From contig CAWKLE010000003.1 of the NCBI GenBank assembly GCA_963850415.1, positions 1,178,001-1,242,000 on the forward strand: a stretch of DNA of 64,000 nucleotides, in the 5' to 3' direction. Position numbers and translations under genes: made by a program. The notes beneath the pieces are model-generated. The model ran no database searches and had not been told where the DNA came from. It saw only the letters and a list, made by a program, of their open reading frames with translations. Positions 1 to 8,308 of the stretch are shown here, in pieces (position 1 is the stretch's first letter; every line of letters starts with the position of its first letter). This stretch comes from VAXT01 sp963850415 (GTDB lineage: Bacteria; Actinomycetota; Thermoleophilia; Gaiellales; Gaiellaceae).

Positions 1-2
1 AC

Positions 3-338
3 GCGTGGTGGCAGACCTCACGCGGCCCGCTGCTCGACTCGGGCGCCTTCGTCGCGGGTCTTGAGTACGCGGCCGGGGTCGAGGCGACGATCCTCGGCAA
101 GCCGAGCCCCGCCTTCTTCGGCGCCGCCCTCGACGCGCTCGACGCGGATGCGGACCGGACGTGGATGGTCGGCGACGACCTCGAGGCCGACATCGCGGGC
201 GCGAAGGGCTGTGGCCTGAACGCGATCCTCGTCCGCACGGGCAAGTTCCGCGAGGAGACGCTCCACGATGCACTCGTCAAGCCGGACGCGGTCGTCGACT
301 CGATCGGAGACGTTCCCGACTATCTCGCCCAGCTCTAG
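3..338 (+). CDS. HAD-family (IIA type) sugar/inorganic phosphatase, C-terminal part
   Basis: The 5' end lies outside the window; 111 C-terminal residues are visible. They contain the HAD IIA closing motifs: GKPSPAFF (motif III lysine) followed by the acidic MVGDDLEADIAGAK motif IV and LVRTGKFREE. This matches haloacid-dehalogenase hydrolases of the NagD/LHPP kind, which remove phosphate from small phosphorylated metabolites or phosphohistidine in the cytoplasm. The substrate cannot be told. The stop codon touches the acpS start directly, so it is the upstream member of the acpS-nnr-alr operon. Confidence 0.85.
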   Translation, partial: AWWQTSRGPLLDSGAFVAGLEYAAGVEATILGKPSPAFFGAALDALDADADRTWMVGDDLEADIAGAKGCGLNAILVRTGKFREETLHDALVKPDAVVDSIGDVPDYLAQL

Positions 339-704
339 ATGAGGGTCGGCGTCGACCTGATCGAGATCGAGCGCATCGAGCACGCGCTCGAGCGCTACAC
401 GGGGTTCCGGGCGCGCTGCTTCACGGACGCGGAGCGCAAGTACTGCGACAGCCGCGGGCGGCCGGCGCAGCACTACGCCGCGCGGTTCGCGGGCAAGGAG
501 GCCGTCGGCAAGGCTCTCGGCTGCGGCGTTCGCTTCACGTGGCGCGAGATCGAGATCGTCGGCCGGCCGAAGCCGGGTGTGAAGCTCTCCGGGCGCACGA
601 AGGCCTGGGCCGAGAAGGTGCGCGCGGGGGCGATCGACCTCTCGATGTCGCACTCGAAAGGTCTCGCGACGGCGGTCTGCCTCGTTGCCGACCAGGATGC
701 GTGA
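339..704 (+). CDS. acpS: holo-[acyl-carrier-protein] synthase
   Basis: AcpS transfers 4'-phosphopantetheine from CoA to the acyl carrier protein, activating it for fatty acid synthesis. The 121 residues have the family length. The magnesium-binding aspartate is in VGVDLIEIERI (D6), and the second metal ligand is E54 in RFAGKEAVGKALG. The ATG follows the upstream stop with no gap. Its last 8 bases overlap the next gene, so translation is probably coupled. FabI, another type-II fatty acid enzyme, lies 5 kb away. Confidence 0.95.
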   Translation: MRVGVDLIEIERIEHALERYTGFRARCFTDAERKYCDSRGRPAQHYAARFAGKEAVGKALGCGVRFTWREIEIVGRPKPGVKLSGRTKAWAEKVRAGAIDLSMSHSKGLATAVCLVADQDA

Positions 705-2091
705 GCCGCTCTACACCGCGGCCGAGATGCGGACCGCGGAGGAGGCGTACCCGGGAACCGTTGACGAGCTGATGGAGCGCGCGGGGCGGGCGGTCGCCCA
801 GCACGCGCTCGAGGACTTCGGCGACGCGCGCCACTACACGGTCGTCTGCGGGGGCGGTTCGAACGGCGGCGACGGCCACGTGGCCGCGCGAGTGCTCGAA
901 GAGGCTGGCCGCGACGTGCTCGTCGTCGACGTCAAGCCCGAGGACGAGGAGAAGGAGCTCGGCGACCCGGACGTGCTCATCGACGCGGTCTTCGGCACCG
1001 GTTTCGAGGGCGAGCCGCGCCCGGGAGCGGCGCGGCTGATCGAGCAGATCAACGACCTCGGCGCGCCCGTGCTCAGCGTCGACCTTCCGTCGGGCGTGGA
1101 TGCGTCGACGGGCGAGGTGGCCGGCGCCGCCGTGGACGCGGACCTGACCGTCACGTTCCACGGTGAGAAGGTCGGCCACTACGTGACTCCCGGCGCGTTC
1201 CTCGCCGGCTACATCGAGGTGGCCGACATCGGACTCGAGCAGATCGAGACGGAGAACGGACGCGTGTCCAGGCCGATCCTCGACCGGGTTCCGCGGCGCA
1301 GCCCCGAGGGCAACAAGTACACCTCCGGCCACGTGGTCGTCGTCGGCGGATCGCGCGGGATGACCGGCGCGCCCTGCCTGTCGGCGCTCGCCGCGTTCCG
1401 GTCCGACGCGGGGTACGTGACGCTGGCCGGCCCGGAGCCTGCGATACGTGTGTTCGAGAGCTGGGTGCTGGAGGCGGTGAAGCGGCAGTTGTCCTCGGAC
1501 GGCGAAGGGCTCGTGACCGAGGACGCCGCGGCCACGGTCCTGGAGCTGGTCGAGAAGGCGGGAGCGCTTGCGATCGGCCCGGGCCTCGGGCGGAGCGACG
1601 GCACGAAGGCGTTCGTGAGGCGAGTGCTCGCAGAGGCGAAGCTGCCGACGGTCGTCGACGGCGACGCTCTCTGGGCGCTCGAGCCGGCCGAGTGGCCCGC
1701 CCCACGTGTCCTGACTCCGCACTCCGGCGAGCTGGGCCGGCTGATCGGCGAGGAGGCGTCGTGGGTGGACGCGCACCGGGTGGCGGCCGTGCGCCGCGCG
1801 GTCGAGCGCTTCGGCTGCGTCGTCCTGCTCAAGGGCGCCGGGACGCTGATCGCAGCGCCTGGAACAGGCGTCCTTGTCGACGGGGGCGACCCGAGCCTCG
1901 CCACGGCCGGGACCGGCGACGTCCTGACTGGGGTGATCGCCGCGTTCCTCGCCAAGGGCATGGACGCACGGCTGGCGACGGCCGCGGGCGCAACGGCGCA
2001 CCACTGGGCCGCGATCGAGGCCTCCCTCGGTGCGGGGATGATCGCGAGCGATCTGCTCGACGCGCTGCCGAGGGTGCTCTCCGGGCACTGA
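697..2091 (+). CDS. nnr: bifunctional NAD(P)H-hydrate repair enzyme (epimerase + ADP-dependent dehydratase)
   Basis: It repairs damaged NADH/NADPH hydrates: the N-terminal YjeF_N domain (about 1-195) epimerises R-NAD(P)HX, and the C-terminal YjeF_C/NnrD domain (about 210-460) dehydrates the S form using ADP or ATP. The N-terminal signature GGGSNGGDGHVAAR and the C-terminal ATAGTGDVLTGV nucleotide/catalytic loop are both present. The 464-residue length fits the fused bacterial form. ATG 697 was preferred to an upstream TTG at 685 because it makes the ATGCGTGA overlap with acpS. The stop overlaps the alr start (ATGA). The same order in many bacteria supports operon transcription. Confidence 0.94.
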   Translation: MREPLYTAAEMRTAEEAYPGTVDELMERAGRAVAQHALEDFGDARHYTVVCGGGSNGGDGHVAARVLEEAGRDVLVVDVKPEDEEKELGDPDVLIDAVFGTGFEGEPRPGAARLIEQINDLGAPVLSVDLPSGVDASTGEVAGAAVDADLTVTFHGEKVGHYVTPGAFLAGYIEVADIGLEQIETENGRVSRPILDRVPRRSPEGNKYTSGHVVVVGGSRGMTGAPCLSALAAFRSDAGYVTLAGPEPAIRVFESWVLEAVKRQLSSDGEGLVTEDAAATVLELVEKAGALAIGPGLGRSDGTKAFVRRVLAEAKLPTVVDGDALWALEPAEWPAPRVLTPHSGELGRLIGEEASWVDAHRVAAVRRAVERFGCVVLLKGAGTLIAAPGTGVLVDGGDPSLATAGTGDVLTGVIAAFLAKGMDARLATAAGATAHHWAAIEASLGAGMIASDLLDALPRVLSGH

Positions 2092-3110
2092 TGCACCGCT
2101 CCGAGATCACGATCGACCTCGGCGCGGTGCGGCGCAACGTCCGCCGATTGAGGAGCGCTCTCGGGCGCGCGCAGCTCTGGGCCGTGGTCAAGGCCGACGG
2201 CTACGGGCACGGCGCGGTCGACGTCGCAGGCGCGGCGCTCGGCGAGGGCGCGCTTGCGCTCTGCGTCGCAACCGTCGCCGAGGCGCTTCCGCTCCGGCGG
2301 GAGTTCCCGGGCGTGCGCATTCTCATTCTCGGGCCGAGCACGGACCGCGATGTCGCGCAGGCACGCGAGGCGGATCTCGACCTCGCCGTCTTCGACGAAC
2401 CGATCCCTGAGGGTGTCCGCGTCCACCTCAAGCTCGACACGGGCATGGGCCGCTGGGGCCTGTCCGAGCTGCCCGCGCCGCCGGTCAACCTCGTTGGGCT
2501 GATGAGCCATCTCGCGACTGCCGACTCGGACCCGGACTTTGCGCGCGCCCAGATCGAGCGTTTCGAGGCGGCGACGGCCGGCCGGCCGAACGTGATCCGG
2601 CACATCGCGAACAGCGCGGCCGCGCTGCGAATCCCCGAGTCCCACTTCGATGCCGCGCGGTGCGGGGTCGCGCTCTACGGGATGTCGCCCTTCGGCGAGC
2701 CGCCGGCGGTCGACGGCCTCGAGCCGGCGCTGCGCTGGGAGAGCTACCTGGCGCAGGTTCGGCGCCTGGCGCCGGGGGAGAGCACGGGGTACGGCAGGGT
2801 CTTCGTGGCGCGAGAGCCGACCTGGATCGGCCTCGTGCCCGTAGGGTACGCGGACGGTTTCCGCCGGGACCTGACCGGGACGCGGGTTCAGGTCGACGGG
2901 CGGCCATGCCGGGTCGTCGGCGCCGTCTCGATGGACGCGCTCGCGGTCGAGCTCGATCGGGAGCTTCCCGTCGGGACGGCGGTCACGCTCATCGGCCACG
3001 GCGTGCTGATCGAGGATCACGCACGCGTGGCGAACACGCTCAACTACGAGCTCTCGACCCGCATCGACTCGAGTCGGCCGCGGGCGCGGCGCGTGGTGAT
3101 CGATGCGTGA
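2091..3110 (+). CDS. alr: alanine racemase
   Basis: This PLP enzyme interconverts L- and D-alanine for peptidoglycan. The PLP lysine is K34 in AVVKADGYGHG. The N-terminal barrel continues through HLKLDTGMGRWG, and the opposite catalytic tyrosine is in STGYGR before VGYADGFRRD. At 339 residues it is on the short side, with a trimmed loop around LAVFDEPIPEGVRVHLK. The ATG overlaps the nnr stop (ATGA), and its own end overlaps the next gene by the same 8-base string seen between acpS and nnr. It was not seen to carry a lipid or signal sequence, so it is cytoplasmic. Confidence 0.95.
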   Translation: MHRSEITIDLGAVRRNVRRLRSALGRAQLWAVVKADGYGHGAVDVAGAALGEGALALCVATVAEALPLRREFPGVRILILGPSTDRDVAQAREADLDLAVFDEPIPEGVRVHLKLDTGMGRWGLSELPAPPVNLVGLMSHLATADSDPDFARAQIERFEAATAGRPNVIRHIANSAAALRIPESHFDAARCGVALYGMSPFGEPPAVDGLEPALRWESYLAQVRRLAPGESTGYGRVFVAREPTWIGLVPVGYADGFRRDLTGTRVQVDGRPCRVVGAVSMDALAVELDRELPVGTAVTLIGHGVLIEDHARVANTLNYELSTRIDSSRPRARRVVIDA

Positions 3111-4134
3111 GCTCGCTCGAGAGCTGCTCGCGGGCGAGGAGGCGTGGGTCGTCGGCGGCGCCGTGCGAGACGAGCTGCTCGGACGGGAGCTCGTCGACCT
3201 GGACATCGCCGTCCGGGAGCCGCAGGCGGCTGCGCGGGCCTATGCGAAGCGCTCCGGCGGTGACCCGTTCCCGCTCTCCGAACGACACGGCGCCTGGCGG
3301 GTTGCGCTCGAAGCCGGGCACACGGTCGATTTCACGCCGTTCCCGGGGACGATCGAGGACGACCTTGCGACGCGCGACTTCACGATCAACGCAATCGCGG
3401 TGCCACTTGCCGGCGGCGCCGCGGTCGACCCGTTCGCGGGCCGCGCTGACCTCGCTGCGGGGCTGATCCGCGTCGTCTCGCCGTCCGTGTTCACCGACGA
3501 CCCGCTGCGGCTGATGCGCGCGGCGCGCCTCGAGGACGAGCTCGGCTTCCAGCTCGAGCCCGAGACCGAGCGCCTGTTGCGCGGGCACGCGGCGCTCGTG
3601 ACCGAACCGGCACGCGAGCGGACGCTGGCCGAGCTGGTGCGGCTGTCCGTCGACGGCTACCGGCGGGCCGACGAGCTCGGGTTGCTGGAGCCGCTCGAAG
3701 GGTCGAGCGCGGGGCTCGACCGGCCCGCTCTCGTCGACCGGCCGGCGTTCCGCCTCGTAGCGGTCTTCGGCGACGCGCTGCGCCGGTTTCCCGTGTCGAA
3801 CGAGACGAAGCGCTACGCGCAAAAGCTGCTACGCGCAGAGGCTCCCGCGGACGGATCGCCCCGGTCGATCCACCGCTTTCGGCGGGCGACCGAGCCCTGG
3901 ACGCCGGACGCACTCGTCTTCGTCGGGGCGGCTCAGCTCGAGCCGGAGGTGCTCGCCGCGCGCGAGCGTGACCCGGGCGGCCCGCTTCTCCGCGGCGACG
4001 AGCTCGGCGTGCCGCCGGGCCCGGAGATCGGCCGCCTGCTGGAACTGATCGCCGAGGAGCGCGCCGCCGGGACGATTGCGACCCGCGAGGAAGCCCTCGA
4101 GCTCGTCAGGCGCGAGCAGGCCGGGTCGAAGTAG
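3103..4134 (+). CDS. CCA-adding/poly(A) polymerase-type nucleotidyltransferase
   Basis: Class II nucleotidyltransferase head domain: WVVGGAVRDELLGR then DLDIAV supplies the metal-binding acidic pair, followed by RDFTINAIAV and DDPLRLMRAARLEDELGF, the hallmark of tRNA CCA-adding enzymes and bacterial poly(A) polymerases. At 343 residues it is shorter than standard CCA-adding enzymes and lacks an obvious HD domain; the C-terminal third is divergent. The likely role is tRNA 3'-end maturation or repair, but poly(A) polymerase or a CC-/A-adding specialist cannot be excluded. It overlaps alr by 8 bp. Confidence 0.8.
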   Translation: MRELARELLAGEEAWVVGGAVRDELLGRELVDLDIAVREPQAAARAYAKRSGGDPFPLSERHGAWRVALEAGHTVDFTPFPGTIEDDLATRDFTINAIAVPLAGGAAVDPFAGRADLAAGLIRVVSPSVFTDDPLRLMRAARLEDELGFQLEPETERLLRGHAALVTEPARERTLAELVRLSVDGYRRADELGLLEPLEGSSAGLDRPALVDRPAFRLVAVFGDALRRFPVSNETKRYAQKLLRAEAPADGSPRSIHRFRRATEPWTPDALVFVGAAQLEPEVLAARERDPGGPLLRGDELGVPPGPEIGRLLELIAEERAAGTIATREEALELVRREQAGSK

Positions 4135-4230
4135 CAGTTCTGGCGCAATCCCGTGACAGACACGTGCGCCCGCTCTCAATAGGATCGCAGCGGGGAGGAG
4201 GTGGACAGTGCCTAAGAAGAAGCGCCGTCG

Positions 4231-4761
4231 CTACGGCTTCCGCTTCACCGAGCACCCGACCGCCGGAGTGTCGTCCACCGCCGGCGAATCGCCCGCGAGC
4301 ACCGCGACGATCGCGTTCCGCAGATACTCCTGAGTCACGCCTTCCTCCTCGCGCGAGTCGTCGATCGCGCCGTGATAGACGAGTCGACGGTCGCGGTCGA
4401 ACAGAAACACCTCGGGCGTGCGCTCGGCGCCGTACGCCTCGAGCACCGACTGGTCCTCGTCGTACAGGTAGTCGAAGTTGAACCCCTGCTCCTCGGCGCG
4501 CGCCTTCATCGCAGCGAACGAGTCCTCCGGATACGCGTCCGCGTCGTTGGAGCTGATCGCGACGAGCTGGAAGCCGTGGTCGCCGAGCTCGCGCTGCAGC
4601 GCGACCATCCGTCCCTCCCAGGCCTGGACGTAGGGGCAGTGGTTGCACGACCAGACGACAGCGAGCGCAGGCTGGTCCGCGTAGTCGGCCAGCGAATGCT
4701 GTTGCCCATCCACTCCTGGCAGGTCGAAGGTCGGAGCGTCGGTTGCGAGAGCGATCGTCAT
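4231..4761 (-). CDS. thioredoxin-like redoxin (PRX-like1 type)
   Basis: A 176-residue peroxiredoxin/redoxin-fold protein. The active-site segment VVWSCNHCPYVQAWEG has the CxxCP motif of the PRX-like1 family, followed by LVAISSNDADAYPEDS and RTPEVFLFDRDRRLVYHG, typical of the family. The C-terminal GCSVKRKP tail is also characteristic. It probably acts as a cytosolic thiol oxidoreductase; the physiological partner is unknown. Its start overlaps the next upstream gene (4758-5060) by 4 bp, so the two thiol-redox genes form an operon. Confidence 0.87.
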   Translation of the reverse strand: MTIALATDAPTFDLPGVDGQQHSLADYADQPALAVVWSCNHCPYVQAWEGRMVALQRELGDHGFQLVAISSNDADAYPEDSFAAMKARAEEQGFNFDYLYDEDQSVLEAYGAERTPEVFLFDRDRRLVYHGAIDDSREEEGVTQEYLRNAIVAVLAGDSPAVDDTPAVGCSVKRKP

Positions 4762-5060
4762 GACAGTGCGGCCTCCAGTTGTTCGCGGGTTGGGATGGGG
4801 GACGGACGGCCGTCCGGCTTGCGGTAGATGCGGCAGTTGAGCGCGGGCCGCGCCGACGAGCTCACCGGGTCGACGTCCTCGCCGTCGACGCGGATCGTCG
4901 GCGAGCCGGGGAAGCGAAGCTCCTCGGCTTCGGCCTGCGTGAACACCTCCCGAACTCGAACCTCGGGGTCGAGGCCGCGCTCGGCGAGGACGTCGTTGAG
5001 GAGCTGCCTGGCCTCCGGGTGCGAGGGACAGCCGTCCCAGAACAGGAACTCGATCTCCAC
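4758..5060 (-). CDS. small thioredoxin-fold protein with a single active-site cysteine
   Basis: About 100 residues beginning EIEFLFWDGCPSHPEARQLL. The CPSH motif after a beta strand, FPGSPTIRVDGEDVDP (the cis-proline region) and an NCRIY segment near the C-terminus fit glutaredoxin/thioredoxin-fold proteins of the DF or alkylmercury-lyase-like type. GTG 5060 was chosen because the ORF upstream of it runs back into the neighbouring SDR and a purine-rich GGTGGAGGA lies directly before it. Only the first cysteine of the usual CxxC is present. Function is probably thiol redox; the partner is unknown. Coupled to the redoxin gene. Confidence 0.75.
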   Translation of the reverse strand: MEIEFLFWDGCPSHPEARQLLNDVLAERGLDPEVRVREVFTQAEAEELRFPGSPTIRVDGEDVDPVSSSARPALNCRIYRKPDGRPSPIPTREQLEAALS

Positions 5061-5073
5061 TCCTCCACCGTAG

Positions 5074-5811
5074 CTACGAGCGGGCTCGGCGCGCGGGAAC
5101 GCGCCGGAACGTTCCCGGGACGAGCGCCTGTGCGATCGCGGCCGCCCGGTACCAGCGCGGAACGAAGATCTCGGCCCGGTCGCGCTCGATCGCGCCGACG
5201 ATGCGTTCGGCCACGTGCTCGGGCCCGACGACGACTCGCTTGAACCGGCCGCGCAGCAGCCAGTCCTGCGGGAAGCCCTCCGTGTGGACGAAGCCCGGAT
5301 TGATCGTGTGCACGTGGACGCCTCGCGGCCGGAGCTCCCGCGCAACGGAGCGGGAGAAGGCGAGTTGCGCGTGCTTCGAGGCCGAGTAGGGCCCGACCGC
5401 AACCGTCCCTGCGACGGAGACGACGTTCACGAGATGCGACGGCGCCGCGGCTTCGAGCGCGGGCAGAAACGCCTGGAGGCACCAGACCGACCCCAGGTAG
5501 TTGATCCGGATCAGCTCCTCGATTCGCTCGGGAGGCAGGTCGAGGTAGTTGCCGCGCCCGGAGACGCCCGCGTTGTTGACGAGCAGCCCGACCTCGGGAT
5601 GGCGCTCGCGGACGGAAGCGGCCATACGTTCGACCGCGTCTCGGTCGGCCACGTCGCAGATCTCGTGCTCTCCGCCGACCTCCTTGGCCGCTGCGCGCAA
5701 CCGGTCCTCGCGCCGGCCAACGAGCACGCACAGCCAGTCGCGCTCGGCCAGCTTGCCCGCGAGGGCGGCGCCGATGCCTGACCCGCCGCCGGTGACGACC
5801 GCGACCCGCAA
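5074..5811 (-). CDS. short-chain dehydrogenase/reductase (SDR)
   Basis: Classical SDR of 245 residues. TGGGSGIGAALA is the Rossmann dinucleotide loop, LVNNAGVSG the NNAG motif, and the catalytic serine and YSASKHAQLAFSR (YxxxK) follow. NPGFVHTEGF after the active site is typical. NADP(H) is likely because of the arginine after the second strand (VGRRED). The substrate is unknown; the hydrophobic C-terminal segment RWYRAAAIAQALVPG resembles fatty-acyl or ketone reductases of the DltE/YqjQ type. It lies just upstream of the thioredoxin-fold gene. Confidence 0.9.
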   Translation of the reverse strand: MRVAVVTGGGSGIGAALAGKLAERDWLCVLVGRREDRLRAAAKEVGGEHEICDVADRDAVERMAASVRERHPEVGLLVNNAGVSGRGNYLDLPPERIEELIRINYLGSVWCLQAFLPALEAAAPSHLVNVVSVAGTVAVGPYSASKHAQLAFSRSVARELRPRGVHVHTINPGFVHTEGFPQDWLLRGRFKRVVVGPEHVAERIVGAIERDRAEIFVPRWYRAAAIAQALVPGTFRRVPARRARS

Positions 5812-5833
5812 GGTGGCTCACAGTAACGGTCGT

Positions 5834-5839
5834 TAGGAT
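5834..5839 (+). promoter_or_regulatory. -10-like hexamer of fabI
   Basis: TAGGAT ends 10 nt before the fabI ATG. Together with similar TAnnnT boxes placed 6-10 nt before other starts in this window it indicates a transcript with almost no leader. No clear -35 was seen. Confidence 0.5.
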
Positions 5840-5849
5840 CGGCCAACCG

Positions 5850-6623
5850 ATGAATCGCTTCGAAGGCAAACGCGGCCTCGTCCTCGGCGTCGCGAACAAA
5901 CGCTCGATTGCCTGGGCGATCGCGAAGCGCCTGTCCGAAGAAGGCGCGCAGCTCGCGTTCACGTACCAGGGCGAGCGCATCGAGAAGGGCGTGCGCGAGC
6001 TCGCGGAGAGCGTCTCGAGCCCGCTCGTCACCGAGTGCGACGTGCGCTCCGACGAGGATGTGGAGCGGGTCGTGGGCGAGGCGGGCGAAGCGCTCGGCGG
6101 CCTCGACCTGCTCGTGCACTCGGTCGCGTTCGCCGCCGCGGAGGACCTCGAGGGTCGCTTCACGGACACGCCCCGCGACCGCTTCTGGATGGCGCTCGAC
6201 GTCAGTGCCTACTCGCTCGTGGCGACCGCGCGCGCGGCTGAGCCGCTGATGGAAGCCGCCGGCGGCGGCTCGATCCTGACGATGACGTACCTCGGCGGCG
6301 TCCGCGCCGTTCCGCACTACAACGTGATGGGCGTCGCGAAGTCCGCCCTCGACTCGTCGGTTCAGTACCTGGCCTGGGACCTCGGCCAGAAGAACATCCG
6401 CGTCAACGCGGTCTCGGCGGGACCGGTGCGCACTCTCGCCGCGCGCTCGATCCACGGCTTCCCGACGATGGAGGCGATCGTCGAGGAGCGCGCTCCGCTC
6501 CGTCGGCACGTGGACGCAGTCGACGTCGGCGCCGCGGCCGCGTACCTTCTGTCGGACGATGCGCGGAACGTGACCGGGACGACGCTCTACGTCGACTCGG
6601 GGTACCACGCGATGGGCATGTAG
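5850..6623 (+). CDS. fabI: enoyl-[acyl-carrier-protein] reductase (NADH)
   Basis: FabI performs the last step of each fatty acid elongation cycle, reducing trans-2-enoyl-ACP. It belongs to the divergent SDR family: LVLGVANKRSIAWAIAK is the atypical cofactor loop, LLVHSVAFAAAEDL the substrate-lid strand, and TMTYLGG and HYNVMGVAKSALD hold the YxxMxxxK catalytic pair. ARSIHGF is the flexible triclosan loop. The 257 residues match the family. There is no Shine-Dalgarno sequence; a -10 box sits 10 nt upstream. It is divergent from the SDR gene and convergent with mscL. Confidence 0.96.
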   Translation: MNRFEGKRGLVLGVANKRSIAWAIAKRLSEEGAQLAFTYQGERIEKGVRELAESVSSPLVTECDVRSDEDVERVVGEAGEALGGLDLLVHSVAFAAAEDLEGRFTDTPRDRFWMALDVSAYSLVATARAAEPLMEAAGGGSILTMTYLGGVRAVPHYNVMGVAKSALDSSVQYLAWDLGQKNIRVNAVSAGPVRTLAARSIHGFPTMEAIVEERAPLRRHVDAVDVGAAAAYLLSDDARNVTGTTLYVDSGYHAMGM

Positions 6624-6658
6624 GGCCTGCTCGTCGAGTAAGACTGGCTCTCAGGCCC
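6623..6658. terminator. possible bidirectional terminator between fabI and mscL
   Basis: GGGCCTG and CAGGCCC form a 7-bp stem around a 22-nt loop exactly between the two convergent stop codons. There is no T-run, so intrinsic termination is uncertain. Confidence 0.35.
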
Positions 6659-7037
6659 GGGCGCGCAAGGCCGCGAGCAGCTCCTGATGGCGGCGTTCCT
6701 CGTCGGAGATCTCCTCTTCCTCAACTCCACCCCTCCGGCGCTTCGCGATCATGTCGACGGGCTTCACGATGAAGAAGAAGACCGCTGCTGCGATCGCCAG
6801 GAACGAGATCAGATCCGTGATGAACGTTCCGTACGTGAACACCGACTTGTGGATGGTGAAGGTCAGGTCGTTGAAGTTCGGCTTGCCCACGATCGCGGCG
6901 ATGATCGGCATCACCAGATTCGCCACGAACGAGTTCACCAGCGCGGCGAACGCGAGACCCATCACGAACGCCACCGCCAGGGTGATCAGGTTCCCCCGGA
7001 GGAGAAAGTCACGAAACTCCTTCAGCGTTCCACTCAC
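6651..7037 (-). CDS. mscL: large-conductance mechanosensitive channel
   Basis: MscL is a pentameric inner-membrane emergency valve that opens on hypo-osmotic shock. The family start KEFRDFLLRGNLITLAVAF is followed by TM1 (AFVMGLAFAALVNSFVANLVMP), a periplasmic loop, TM2 (FLIAIAAAVFFFIV region) and a charged C-terminal helix bundle rich in E and R. GTG 7037 gives the usual MSGTLKEFRDF N-terminus and is preceded by GGAGGG at a good distance; an ATG 12 bases upstream is the alternative. Length 128 residues is normal. Confidence 0.93.
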   Translation of the reverse strand: MSGTLKEFRDFLLRGNLITLAVAFVMGLAFAALVNSFVANLVMPIIAAIVGKPNFNDLTFTIHKSVFTYGTFITDLISFLAIAAAVFFFIVKPVDMIAKRRRGGVEEEEISDEERRHQELLAALRARA

Positions 7038-7111
7038 GATTCCCTCCATTCCTCGTACCCCGGAGCCCGGGGCTGCGCCGATACTGAGGGGGGAGTAGCT
7101 TCTCGTCAAGC

Positions 7112-8086
7112 ATGGCACGCCTGTACGCGGCCACCGGTGATGCGGTTGCGAGCCTCGACGGAAGCGACGGCGTCTGGCGGACGACGATCTCCCTGACCGG
7201 GAGCGGGGCCCAGTGTCTCGCTCTCGATCCTTCCGACGCTGACGTCGTGTACGCGGGCCTGTGCGAGGGCGGCGTCCGTCGGACGTCCGACGGCGGCGAG
7301 TCGTGGGTTGACTGCGAGCTTCCCGCCCCGGGCGTCTTCTCGCTGGCGGTCAGCCCGGCCGACGGAGCGGTCTACGCGGGCACCGAGCCGAGCGCCCTCT
7401 ACCGCAGCGACGACCGCGGCGAGACCTGGGACGAGCTCACCGGCCTGCTGGAGCTGCCTTCCCGCCCGACGTGGAGCTTCCCGCCCCGGCCCTGGACGTC
7501 TCACGTCCGGTGGATCGCGCCGAGCCCGCACGACGCCGGCCTTCTGCTCGTCGGGATCGAGCTGGGCGGGCTGATGCGCTCGACCGATCGCGGTGAGACC
7601 TGGCACGACCATCGTCCCGGTGCGCAGCGCGACGTCCATTCGCTCGCGTGGCACCCGCGCGAGCTCGGGCGGGCCTACGAGGCCGGCGGCGGCGGCGCAG
7701 CGTGGAGCGACGACGCCGGCGATTCCTGGCACGCGGCGGACGACGGCCGGGACCGGCACTACACCTGGTCGGTCGCGGTCGATCCGGACGATCCGGAGCG
7801 CTGGTACGTCTCGGCGAGCACGGGGCCGTATGCGGCCCACGGCGGGCGCGACCCGCAGGCGCTGATCTACGGCCGCCGTGACGGTGCCTGGACCGCGCTC
7901 GGCGGCGGCCTCCCCGAGCCGCTGCCGGCGATGCCGTACGCGCTCGTCGCCTACGAGGGAGGTGTCGTCGCCGGCCTCGCCGACGGGCAGCTGTGGGGCA
8001 GCGAGGATCGCGGCGAGAGCTGGCAGCGCCACGAGCTCGAAGGCGACCCGCTCACAGAACTCCACGCTCTCGTGCACGCTGATTAG
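7112..8086 (+). CDS. BNR/Asp-box beta-propeller protein (VPS10/sialidase-like fold)
   Basis: A 324-residue cytoplasmic-looking protein without a signal peptide. It is built of repeated blades with Asp-box motifs of the S/T-x-D-x-G-x-T/S-W kind: SDGGESWVD, SDDRGETWDEL, TDRGETWHDH, SDDAGDSWHAA and SEDRGESWQRHE, spaced about 40-60 residues apart. Such propellers are often annotated as exo-alpha-sialidase or photosystem-assembly-like proteins, but the fold alone does not give an activity. ATG 7112 overlaps no neighbour. A small ORF follows 32 bp downstream. Confidence 0.8.
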   Translation: MARLYAATGDAVASLDGSDGVWRTTISLTGSGAQCLALDPSDADVVYAGLCEGGVRRTSDGGESWVDCELPAPGVFSLAVSPADGAVYAGTEPSALYRSDDRGETWDELTGLLELPSRPTWSFPPRPWTSHVRWIAPSPHDAGLLLVGIELGGLMRSTDRGETWHDHRPGAQRDVHSLAWHPRELGRAYEAGGGGAAWSDDAGDSWHAADDGRDRHYTWSVAVDPDDPERWYVSASTGPYAAHGGRDPQALIYGRRDGAWTALGGGLPEPLPAMPYALVAYEGGVVAGLADGQLWGSEDRGESWQRHELEGDPLTELHALVHAD

Positions 8087-8118
8087 CTAAAGGTCAACCT
8101 CCGCACCGAGGAGGACGG

Positions 8119-8232
8119 ATGTCCGTCAACGAAGCAAGCCTGAAAACCCGACAGTCCGCTATCCGGTCAGCGAAGCCGCAGCGAAGTACGGCCCGTCCGT
8201 CGCGAGGGACGAACAAGCCCGATGAGGCGTAG
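8119..8232 (+). CDS. candidate small basic protein (37 aa), uncertain
   Basis: A short frame starts at an ATG preceded by GAGGAGG at ideal spacing, in the gap after the BNR gene. It would encode a 37-residue basic, Arg/Ser/Lys-rich peptide with no recognisable domain. The rest of the gap up to 8308 holds an imperfect hairpin (CCGGC/GCCGG around 8245-8265) but no RNA family I recognise. It may equally be an untranslated structured region. Confidence 0.25.
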   Translation: MSVNEASLKTRQSAIRSAKPQRSTARPSRGTNKPDEA

Positions 8233-8308
8233 GCCGACTGGCCCGGCGATTTTCAGCCGGTGCGTTTGCCCTGGCCCCCCGGTTCTGACGCGAAGCCCTG
8301 ACCGAGTC

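Noticed and set aside
4208..4333. Small plus-strand ORF (41 aa) after a GGGGAGGAGG site and a TAGGAT box
   Set aside because: Attractive signals, but most of its length is antisense to the conserved C-terminus of the redoxin, which already explains the sequence.
8087..8308. Cobalamin, c-di-GMP or tmRNA-like RNA after the BNR gene
   Set aside because: None of the conserved cores of these RNAs could be found; only a weak hairpin and the small ORF remain.
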